NCBI GenBank assembly: GCA_039707655.1
Contig: CM077665.1
Span: 312,604,486-312,668,485, forward strand
DNA from: Elymus sibiricus
Lineage: Eukaryota > Streptophyta > Magnoliopsida > Poales > Poaceae
DNA: 64,000 bases
Direction: 5' to 3'
The translations under genes were made by a program, and so were the position numbers. Below are positions 10,757-21,020 of this stretch, piece after piece (the first letter of the stretch is position 1; each line of letters begins with the position of its first letter). Under the pieces are notes generated by a model, which was not told the DNA's origin, did not search any database, and worked only from the letters and a program-made list of their open reading frames with translations.

Positions 10757-13700
10757 TGTGGGGACCCCGACTCATAAGTCGTGATCACCGAATGTACGTG
10801 CACAGTGATCCCAAAGATCAATGCTCACTGAACACACAGAAACTGAATAACAAGAGTCTTACATCCATTACATAACGTTTTACTCGAATATGGCCCTTAA
10901 GGCCTAGTCTTCATAAACTTGCAGCGGAAATCTTCAATGATAGCGTGAACCCATGCCATCTGCCTTAACCCTATAGGCATTCTGACTGGGAAGCGTCCTA
11001 GCTCGCATGTTCGTCACCAAGATACTCTTCATCATAACCTGGTCTTTCATGCCTGGCCAATAAAATAACCAGTGGCAAGCCAATGAGTACTTTGAATGTA
11101 CTCGCAAGCAACCCAAGTTGTGGAACAAGGTATAACAATGCATGATATAGCACTAAGTAGGTAAGTTTTGCAGAAAGCTGATTTTTGAAATGCGATGATA
11201 TGATCAAGTAACTTGAGTAAGCATGCATCAACTGTTAACGGTACTTATGTGAACAAGTCTCAGTTATCATCATAAGCAGAGGTTGAACATCTCATGTTCA
11301 TCATCATGCCAAGTCATCGGACTCAGCTCAAGTATCACCTTTGTGTCATTCACTCTTACACTCACACCAAGTTTATGAAAATCTCGGACGTAGTTTAAGC
11401 AGGACCTCCAACTGTCCATGACCGTGGACACGGCTATTCGAATAGTTTTACACTCTGCAGAGGTTGCACGCTTTACCCACAAGACTCGGGGAACTTCCGT
11501 GTCATCCACGACTCGTGGTATATTACATACCCGAGGTAAGCACCCGAACAATGCCTTTCCCCTAGCGATACTAAACAAAGAGTCCACTCGTTGGTCCGTG
11601 TCTTCATGATGTACAAACACGAGCCTTGCTCTACATAGTACCATCCATGAAGGAACACAATGGTGTGCCCGGTGCCTGTAAAGACAGCGCATGGTCACCC
11701 TATCAGGCACGACCCCGTATCGAGAGTGACCACGCCACTCCCGCCACTAGTAATGCGGGCTGTATGCTAGTACCCACCAAGGTAATCAACAAAGCCACGT
11801 CCCATAAGGGGTATCGTGGTCGTACATGTAAGGTTGGGACGGTCAACAAATCTTAAATCTCTCCGTTTTCGAAAACACACACACAACTTGCTCCGGTACA
11901 CCACTTCTTTATCAAGTGGTTACCTAGCTCATCACCATCTCCCTCGGGCATTAGTGGCACCCGACGGGGTTTTCGAAAAGTCTTTGAAAATACTTTTGTT
12001 TCCATCACCATGCATATTCCCGTCCCACTTTGCATAGCATCTACTAAGCATCCTATCTACTCCCACCCGCACAACCCTCATAAGGATGGTAGGGTCAAGC
12101 ACGATGCAAGTATCAACGGTAAGTATCGGAGGCATCCCACCGAAGGGGGAACACCACATCATGATCAAATCATTGAAACAACAAGTGCTATATGTCATGC
12201 ATGAAAAGTTTCTTATCATGGTCAAAGGGCTGCTTGCCTGGCTCAACAAAGTCTTCGGGGTCTTCAAAGTCTTCGGGTCCAACTCCCTCGTCAATAGCGC
12301 AATCTATCATCGCGATAAATAACAGGAATAATAAGCATCACAACAAGAACAGATCACAAAGTCTATTTAGAAAAATGTTACTCTATTCTTATAAATCCTA
12401 AAAGTAATACTAAAAATATTCCCCTAAGGTTTTGTAGTGAAAAAGTTTTTCAAAATCATTTTAAACAGTGGCTAAAACTGCTAAAAGGGGGTTTTAAAAT
12501 AAAACAGTATATAAAAAGTTTTCAAAAAATTTAACGAATGGCACTATTAAATACTACACATTAATCTAGGAATTTAGGTGGAAGAATATTTGGCATTGGA
12601 ATTTTATTTGGACTTGTGGGATTTTTGGTTTACAGAGGAAAAAGAAAAAGGAAAAATGCCACTGTTCATTTGGGCCAAAACCACCGCAGCTGAGCCGGCC
12701 TAGGGAAGAACCGGCCGAGGGCGAAGCGGTGCGCGCGGCAGGTTTATTTTTAAACCTGCCCGCGGGCCCTTCTTGCCAGTGAGAGAGAGGGGAGTGAGGG
12801 TATGACAAGTGGGCTCCACTTGTCATCCCTCACCTCTGATCAGGGGAGCGGGGAGCTCACCAGCGGCGTTTTAGGCGGCGGACCGACACGGGGGAGGCAC
12901 CGTCATGCTCAAGGGGTCGTCGCCCGTCAATTGGAGGAGGAGGCTAGTGCCGGAAGGCCCTGGTCCGCCGGCAACGTCGAACCCGAGCGGCGGCCGACGA
13001 ACCTAAAGACGGTTTGCTCGCCCTCGACTGCAATCCGACGAAAGGAGAGCGGGGTTAGACTCCTGAGGATCAGGGGGAGCGAGTGGAGTGGAAGAGGGGA
13101 GCGGAGCGGCTTCGTACCGGCCGGACGACGGCAGGCCGAGGCGGCGGTGCTTCGGCTCGCGTCGAGCACAGGGCGAGGGGGAGGAGGATTGGGTGGCACG
13201 GGGGAGCGATTAGGGGCTAGGGAGAGAGAGAGACCGCTAGAGGCATTCGGGGAGGCCTCTTATAGGGGGGGCCGGGGCTTGCCGTGGACTGGGTCTGGAG
13301 GCCACGGGAGGGGGTCGGGGCTACTCCGCGGTCCTCGTGGAGTTAGTCTAGGGTGCTGGGGGGACAAGAGAGAGAGAGCGAGGCTAGCTTGAGGCGGGTC
13401 CCCCGCGTGGACAGGGAGTGGCGGGGCTGTGCGGCGCTCGGGCATGCGTGACTGGGGGCGCCGGAGAGGGAAGGAAGAGGGGGCCGACCGTTGGGAGGGA
13501 CGCGGACGTCGAGGGGGACACGGGGGACAGCTCCCCTCATCCCAATGCGGTCGGGAGCCTCGGGATGCTCCGGCTACAGTGCAACAGCGCACTGTAGCAC
13601 GCTCCAGAGCGCCCAAATTGCATGCCGCGGCATGTCTTTGGCGTCTAGGGCGCGGCTGCTTATGTCTAGGGGTATAAGGGGGGTCTATACTAGGGGTATA

Positions 13701-14984
13701 TGGCATTGGATGCCCTGGGAGGTTGATAGAATAAGAGAGGAGGGGAGAGAGGAGTGTTTTACTGCTGTCCAGAGGGTGAAAATGGGTTTTTTACCCCACT
13801 TAAACATTGAGTCTTGGCCATAGAAAGTTACTGGAGGTGAAGTGCAATGCTGGCAAGCTGTGGTAAAAATTTTAAGTGAAGGAGAATAGCAGAAGGGGGT
13901 CAAACAAGGTTTTTAAAAAAATAAGTAAAAGTGTTTGATGATGGTTTGGCTAAGCAAATGGAGTTTGCTTGCCAAGAAATTTAACAGGGGCAAATGGTGA
14001 TTAGAAATAGGGTTGATCACCAAGTTTGAGTTTGATTGAAGAAAGTTCACAATGTAACTTTGTGAAACCCTAGAAATCAACAGAATCAGATTTCTGTAGA
14101 TCTAGGCATGCATTTCACTTCCCACAAATCCACCACTTGGTGTGGTATCATTATTTGGGGTTTAGCACATGCCCACAAAGTTTGGGGTCAAGGGGAGAAA
14201 CTTCACAATGTAAAGTTGTTCAAATTTGGCTCTGGACGGGAATGGTTTTGGAATATTTTGATGAAGCAAATCAATTGGGATTGAGATGAAACTTTGCAAG
14301 ATCATCACATATGACAATTGTGACTTGCTGGAATTTTCTTGAAATTTATTGAGAATATTTCTTATAGAAATATTTCAAAAGCTTGATTTGGACAGAAAGG
14401 GTTTTGAGGGGTTTTGCCCATGTTTTTGAACATGACCATGTGTTGAAACTCATATATATGGAAAATATATGTCCACTGAGTTTCCCTAAATTTTGTCAAA
14501 TATTTTTAAAACATTTAAATAATTTTTCCCTATGAAAAACCTTTTCTGGCTTTAAGAAAAAGCTTTTAAATAAAATAGAAAAATAATCTTTAAAATTAAT
14601 ATTTGGTGGTTTTGGGAAGTCATATATATAGTAGGTTCCAAATAAATCCCTTGGGGAAAAAGGATCCACCCAATTTGAGGACTTGCAGTGCAAACCTCAA
14701 CTCAGGGGTTTTTGAAAACCTTATTTGAAGAAATCCTTTTTGGTCAAAATAAATTTTGATAAAAAATAGTTTTGGGTACTATTCACATGGCATGATCATT
14801 GGGCAAGAAGTTTGGATCAAGGAAGATGAATATGGAGAGGAGTAGAACCTAGGAGTGCCATACACAAACAACCAAACAAGCAAGCAAGCAACAATTCAAA
14901 CAAGCTTGCACTCAAAAAGTTTTAATTGGTTCCAAATTTTGTAAATCCAAGCATAGCAAAGTGATACAAACACAGGGTGTGACA
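10757..14984 (-). mobile_element. Element D: solo LTR of a large Sukkula/Erika-like retrotransposon derivative
   Basis: 4,228 bp. On the minus strand it begins TGTCACACCCTG and ends GGGGTCCCCACA. It is flanked by perfect CCTCG duplications (10,752-10,756 and 14,985-14,989), so the C protease reads across it. There is no internal LTR pair and no retroelement coding sequence, so it is a single LTR left by recombination between two. LTRs of 4-5 kb are typical of the non-autonomous Sukkula class (LARDs) of Triticeae; the family name is recalled, not searched. A GC-rich core (12,640-13,700) is probably the transcribed leader. Open frames there show no family similarity. Confidence 0.82.
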
Positions 14985-14989
14985 CCTCG

Positions 14990-16300
14990 ACAGTCCTTAC
15001 CACGCGCTTTTGGGCAAACCGGCCCTCGTCAAGTTCATGGCGGTTCCCCATTACGCCTACCTCAAGCTCAAGATGTCGGGCCCTAAGGGCATCATCACCA
15101 TCGATGGCGACTACAAAAAGTCGATCGAGTGCGCCCGTGACAGCAGCCGGCAGGCCGAGGCCCTGGAGATAGCGGAAGAGAGGCGGTAGCTCGACCGGCT
15201 CGTGGCTCATGCCTCCGAGCAGTCGGCCGTGCCGGCTCCCCCGTCCCAGTCGGCCAACGAGGCGTCTTTCCAGCCCTCCAAGGACACCAAGCAGGTGCCG
15301 CTCGCCCCGGCCAACCCCAAGCAGTGCATCACCATCGGCGCCCACCTCGACAGCAAATAAGAAGGCGAGCTCATCGACTTCCTCCGTGAGAATCGGGACA
15401 TCTTTGCATGGTCTCCGAAAGTCATGCCGCGTGTTTCGAGGAAGTTCGCCGAGCACAAACTTCATGTGCGGCCGGATGCCAAACCGGTCAAGCAACCCCT
15501 GCACCGCTTCTCCGAGGAGAAGCAGCGTACTATAGGAGAAGAGATCGCCCGGCTGCTCGCAGCCGGCTTCATCATGGAAGTGTTCCACCCGGACTGGCTG
15601 GCCAACCCAGTCCTGGTGCTGAAGAAAAACAAAACCTGGCGCATGTGTATCGACTACACCGGCCTGAACAAGGCCTGTCCTAAGGATCCTTTCGCCCTGC
15701 CAGGGATCGATCAAGTCATCGACTCCACGGCGGCTGCGACCTGTTGTCCTTCCTGGACGCCTATTCTGGCTACCACCAGATCAAGCTGGATCCAGCCGAC
15801 CAGCTGAAGACCTCATTCATCAACCTTTTCGGGGCCTACTGCTACATCACCATGACGTTCGGCCTGAAGAACGCAGGTGCTACCTTCCAGCGCTGCATGC
15901 AGAAGTGCCTCCTGCCTTAGATCGGCAGGAACATCCACGTCTACATGGACGACATTGTCGTCAAGACCAAGAAGCATTTCAGCCTCCTCGACGATCTCTG
16001 AGAAACCTTCGCCAACCTGCGCGAGTACAAGATCAAGCTCAACACGGAGAAGTGTGTCTTCGGCGTGCCAGCCGGCCAGCTCTTGGGTTTCTTCGTGTCT
16101 GCTCGTGGCATCGAAGCTAACCCGGAGAAGATCAGAGCCATCGAGCGCATGCACAAGCCGGCCAAGCTTCGCGACGTCCAGAAGTTCGCCGGCTGCCTTG
16201 CCTCGCTCAGCCGGTTCGTCAGCCGGCTGGGCGAGAAGGCGCTGCCCCTCTACCAGCTCATGAGGAATACGCCCAAGTTCGAGTGGAACGACTAGGCGGA
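14990..16300 (+). pseudogene. Protease C-terminus and reverse transcriptase of element C
   Basis: After D the frame resumes with YHALLGKPALVKFMAVPHYAYLKLKM, the protease end. The reverse transcriptase fingers and palm begin near 15,600 (WRMCIDYTGLNKACPKDPF). MTFGLKNAGATFQR precedes the catalytic YMDD at 15,942-15,953, which is intact. Breaks: TAG 15,187, TAA 15,358, a one-base deletion near 15,733, TAG 15,918, TGA 15,999, TAG 16,293. The enzyme would copy genomic RNA to DNA in the cytoplasmic particle. Domain content is complete but cannot be translated. Confidence 0.92.
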
Positions 16301-17165
16301 CGAGGCGTTCCTCGACCTTAAGCGCGCGCTCTCTAACGCTCCCGTCCTGACGGCGCCGGCTGAGAAGGAGCCGATGCTCGCATACATCGCGGCGACCACC
16401 CGCGTGATCAGCGTCGTGCTGGTGGTAGAGCGACCGAAGGAGGGCAAAGCGCTGTCGGTCCAGCGTCCCATCTACTACCTCAGCGAGGTCCTCTCCGCCT
16501 CCAAGCAGAACTACCCCCACTACCAGAAGATGTGTTACGGCATATACTTTGCCGCCAAGAAGGTCAAGCAGTACTTCCAAGAGCACACCATCACCGTGGT
16601 GAGCATGGCGCCGCTCGGCGAGATCATGAGCGGCCGGGACACCACTGGCCGGATCGCCAAATGGGCCATCACCCTCGCCGACCACGAGATCCGGTACGAG
16701 CCGCGCACCGCCATCAAGTCACAGACGATGGCTGACTTCCTCGTCGACTGGGCCGAAACCCAGTTCGTGCCGCCTCCCCCAGACTCCACGCATTGGCGCA
16801 TGCACTTCGACGGCTCGAAGATGCGAACCGGCCTGGGGGCCGACATCGTCTTGTCATCCCCAAAGGGGGGCCAGCTCAAGTACGCACTCCAGATCCTCTT
16901 CGCCGCCTCCAACAACGTGGCCGAGTACGAGGCACTCGTCCACGGCCTCCGGCTCGCCAAGGAAATCGGGATCCGGCGCATCCTCTATTTTGGCGACTCC
17001 GACCTCGTGGTGTAACAGGTCTCTGGCGAATGGGACGCCAGGGATGCTAACATGGCCAGCTATCGCTTCCTCGTCCAGCAGCTCACCGGCTCCTTCGAGG
17101 GCTGTGAGTTCCACCACGTCCCCCGGGCGGACAACGAGGCGGCCGATACGTTGGCAAAGATCGGC
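16300..17165 (+). pseudogene. Dual RNase H region of element C (degenerate gypsy RNase H plus archaeal-type RNase H)
   Basis: The first RNase H (about 16,350-16,650) lacks the usual catalytic Asp in its opening motif (AYIAATTRVISVVL where active enzymes have a D-A-S) but keeps the later RPIYYLSEVL and QNYPHYQKMCYGIYFAAKK segments. A second RNase H (about 16,795-17,160) has MHFDGS, AEYEAL, FGDSDL and ADNEAADTLAKIG, all four acidic catalytic positions. The pairing of a degenerate first domain with an acquired second one is the known Tat-lineage arrangement. A TAA at 17,013-17,015 breaks the second. Confidence 0.88.
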
Positions 17166-18899
17166 TCCACCCGGCAGGCCATCCCAGCCGGTGTCTCCCT
17201 CGAATGGCTGCTCAAGCCTTCGATGAAGCCCTCCCCCGAATCAGAGTCTATCTTCGTGCCGGCCAGAGCCGCCGGCTCTTCGCCAGATCCGGCTGCCCTG
17301 CCGGCACCATCAGCCCCGGCTGCTCTTCCGACGCCATCGGCTCCGGCTGCTCTGCCGGCACCACCAGCTCCGGCTGCCATGCCGGCCCCGTCGGCTCCAA
17401 CATCCAGCGCCCCCGCGGCGGCCGGCTCCGGCTCCACGACCGTCACGATGACGATCGATGCCCCCCCCCCCGCTGTCTCAGTCTCGGGGACTGGCGCTCC
17501 AGTCCCGGGGACTGGCGTCATGGTCCCGGGGGCAGGCAAGCCGGTCCCGGGGACTGATCAACCGGACCCGGGGGCTCCGGCTGCCTCCAGCGCTCCACTT
17601 GAGCACGAGCCGGCTCCCGTCTCGGCCCCCTCGTGGGCCCATCCCATTCTGGCTTTCCTCTTGCGTGGCGAGCTCCCCCCCGACGAAGCCTCGGCAAGAC
17701 AAATCCAGCGCCGGGCCCCTGCCTACAGCATCATCAACTACGAGCTGGTTCATCGCAGCACCACCGGCGTGTTCCAACGCTGCGTCGAGCCAAAGAAGGG
17801 GCAAGAAATCCTCCTCGACATCCACCAGGGAGAGTGCGGGCATCACGCCGCCTCCAGGACCCTGGTGGCCAAGGCATTCCGCCACGGCTTCTACTGGCCG
17901 ACGGCCTTGGAGGAGGCCAAGCGGCTGGTTGATAAATGCGAGGGGTGCCAGCGCTTCAGCACGCAGAGCCACCTACCGGCAACAGCCCTCCAGACCATCC
18001 CACTCTCGTGGCCCTTTGCCATCTGGGGGCTGGACATGGTAGGACCCTTCAAGACTGCACGGGGCGGCATGCCGCATCTACTCGTGGCTGTCGACAAGTT
18101 CACCAAGTGGATAGAGGCAAGGCCCATCAAGAAGCTGGACGGCCCCACAGTCGTCCGGTTCATTAAGGACATCACGGTCCGCTACGGCGTTCCCCACAGC
18201 ATCATCACCGACAACGGCACGAACTTCGCCAAAGGCGCAATGGCGCATTTCTGCTCCCAGGAGGGCATCCGGCTCGACCTCGCGTCGGTGGCCCACCCAC
18301 TGTCAAACGGCGAGGCAGAGAGGGCAAACGGCCTGATCCTGGCCGGCCTCAAGCCTCGGCTCGTGGCACCCCTCGTGCGGTCAGCCGGCTGCTGGATCGA
18401 TGAGCTACCGGCTGTCCTCTGGATCCTCAGGACCACGCCCAACCGATCGACCGGCTACACCCCCTTCTTTCTCGTATACGGGTCCAAGGCGATCATCCCC
18501 ACAGACATCGAGTTCGACTCGCCTCGGGTCACCCTGTATACGGAGAAGGACGCAAAGGAGGCAAGAGAAGACGGTGTCGACCTACTCGAAGAAGCACGTG
18601 AACTGGCCCTGAGCCGGACGGCCATCTACCAGCAGAAGCTCCGGCACTACCACAGCAAGCGGATCCGGCCCCTCTCCTTCCGCGAAGGAGACCTGGTACT
18701 CAGGAGGATCCAACGGACCGCCGGCCAGCACAAGTTGTCCTCCCCATGGGAGGGCCCGTTCATCATCAGCAAGGCATTGCAAAACAACACCTACTACCTG
18801 ATAGATGCCCAAAAGTCACAGAAGCGCAAAAGAGACGCCTCCGGCGAGGAGACGGAGCGCCCGTGGAATGCGGCGCTCCTTTTGCCATTCTACTGTTAA
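17052..18899 (+). pseudogene. Integrase and pol C-terminus of element C
   Basis: The last uninterrupted frame of pol, 615 codons including the end of RNase H. A low-complexity Pro/Ala and VPGTG-rich linker (17,270-17,640) precedes the integrase zinc-binding HHCC motif (HQGECGHHAASR ... CEGCQRF, about 17,825-17,960). The catalytic core has D in WGLDMVG, D in IITDNGTNF and E in NGEAERANG, a complete D,D-E set. The C-terminal domain ends with RPWNAALLLPFYC. No chromodomain, as expected for Tat. The stretch itself is open, but the element's upstream stops make it a polyprotein fragment. Confidence 0.9.
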
Positions 18900-19578
18900 G
18901 GAAAAACCCGTGTATGTATGTATCTTCCCTTCTGTTGGAATTTAATGAATGCAATAGGGGTCCCAAGCCGGCACTTGGGGCACACCCCTTTTCAATTCCT
19001 TCAAAGGCTTGTCATTTTTAAGCGAGGCACCCGGGTCCGGCTCCCTGGGCCCGGGGGCTCGCCGGCTCTTCTCCGAGGCGGACAAGTAGTGTGAGCAAGC
19101 AATCCTTTCCTACACCCCTACCCAGCCACAGACCGGCCCTCGGCTGTCCGGCTGGCGAAACCATGGGGTAGGAAGGAACTTATCACGCAAACGCCGCCTA
19201 AAGAGTAGCAGCCGGGTAGGTCCAACCGGACCGTGCTACCCTTAGAAACCAGCCTCTGCCGGCTCGCCCCAACCCTAGCCGGACGACTCTAAGGCCCGCT
19301 CATTTTCCCCAAGGACGATGCCCCGTCCCTGTCCCAGTCCGGCTCCAGGCTGGCTAACAGGCGGGGCGGAAGCCGGAAGGAATCCTTGCGTAAAATATGA
19401 GTCAAAAGGAAAAGGGCAAAGGAGGAGCCGGCACGCAAACATTTTGAACTTCAAGCAAGTTATAAACGAAGGGCCACAGGCCGAGGATTCTTTACAATAC
19501 ACCCCCAGTGGGTGGAAATGCGTCTTAAATAAACAAGTTTTTCAACAAAAGAAAAAGATACAAAGTGCGCAGGGCCGC
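18900..19578 (+). other. Non-coding spacer between pol and the antisense gene of element C
   Basis: Contains GCCGGCT-rich sequence similar in texture to the LTR, and A-rich stretches near 19,440-19,560 that lie just beyond the antisense gene's stop and could supply its polyadenylation region. No coding frame recognised. Confidence 0.5.
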
Positions 19579-20707
19579 TCAGGCTGCCGGTGCATCGCCG
19601 GCCGGCTCGACAGTTCGCCCAGGGGAGGCCGCGGCCTTCGGGTCTACCTCCGTGGCCTCCGTGGCTTCGGTGTCGCTGCCGGTGCTGGAAGCGGTGCTCT
19701 CATTGGCAACCTCCTCATCTTCGGGTCCATGGGGATTGCCAAAGGAGTCCTCGGCAACCGGCTCGCCATCCTCGCCAAGCGCCGGCAGGAGCTCGTCTGG
19801 GTCGACATACGAAGCCAGCTCGTTGGCTCGACGGACGAGGGCACCTTCGCGGGCGACCCGTTCCGCCTCGGGAACCTCGCGCATCATGGCTAACCGGCCC
19901 AAGTCGACGCCGGGGTACCACGACGTGACGAACCGAAGGGCCATCTGCGCCCCGGAACGGGCCGCCGACGCCTTCCAGACCTCGAGCCGGGCCACCGCGT
20001 TCTCCAGCCACAGCGCCACGCGGCCCACCGGGGCCCCACGACCCGGCCAGAGGGCCGAAATCACCTCCTTGCCGGCCGTAAGGAGTCGGTCCATGTAGCG
20101 CTGAACGTGGATCATCCGGTTCTCGATGGCCAGCGCAAGCTCCGGCACGTCCCAGACGGCGTGCTCCTCAACCTCCTGCCCACGTTGCCGTAGGCACTCC
20201 CGGTGATCCGCCACAGCCCGCTCGGCACAGCGCTGGGTCTCCAGGAACCGGTATAGGGAAAGAAACGAATCCACAAACAAGCCAAAAGCAAGTCGAAAAG
20301 CAGCCGGCGGAGGAAGAGGACTCGAAAACAAAACTCACGCTGGAAAGCCTCGTCCATCTCAAGGGCAAACTGAAGGCCCGCGCTCCGCGCCCGCTCCAGC
20401 GCCTCCTCCGCCTGGGCAAGGGCGGCCCCGCGCGTCTCAAGCTCGCTCCTGAGGCGAGCCACCTCGTCCTGAAGAGCGGTGGCCCGCTGGGTGGCGTCGG
20501 CTGCCTGCTTGGCGGCGTCCTCCCGGGCCGCCGCTTCCCGCTGCAGCTCCGCGGTCAGGCGCTCCTGGGCCGCCTGCCCATCCACTACCAGGCCGCTCAG
20601 CCGGTCCCGCTCTGACGTGATCGCCTGGAGATTCCGCTCCAGCCGGTCCCGCTCGGAGGCTACCTCATCCGTCTTCTGCCGGATCGGGGCCAGGACCTCC
20701 AGCTCCT

Positions 20708-20834
20708 CTGCGAAAAGATCGACCCAAGTTACTACGAATGCGAAAGATTCGTGCCGGCTGCCGAGCAGCCGGCCTAACTCTCGGGGGCTACACCTAGTGG
20801 GTGCGCTCGCGCGCCCCCACTGGAACAAGCATAC
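20708..20834 (-). other. Intron in the antisense gene of element C
   Basis: 127 bases on the minus strand: donor GAG|GTATGC, acceptor TTTTCGCAG|AGG. Joining restores a GAG codon and links two coiled-coil exons in frame. Sequence-based inference only. Confidence 0.68.
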
Positions 20835-20940
20835 CTCGCGTTTTCTTCAGCTCCTCCTGAACCCGGTAGAAGTTGGCCTTGTCGCGGTTGTGGATGGCAA
20901 CCGCCTCGTCAAAAAGCGCCTGCCGCTTGACATTCTCAGC

Positions 20941-21020
20941 CTGCTCCATGCCGGGAGAACAAAAGTTAAACAAGCAAAAATAGATCCGGCCAGGCTTCCG
21001 CACGGACTAAGGAATCTTAC
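20941..21020 (-). other. Intron in the antisense gene of element C
   Basis: 80 bases on the minus strand: donor GGAG|GTAAGA, acceptor GGAGCAG|GCTGAG, phase 0 on both sides. It joins the exon ending RRAEEVVE to the one starting AENVKRQALFDEA. The intron's middle is T-rich, as grass introns are. Confidence 0.72.

Noticed and set aside
12802..13392. Long plus-strand frame in the GC-rich core of solo LTR D
   Set aside because: GC-rich sequence lacks stops by composition; Arg/Gly-rich, no domain, and on the strand opposite to the LTR's sense.
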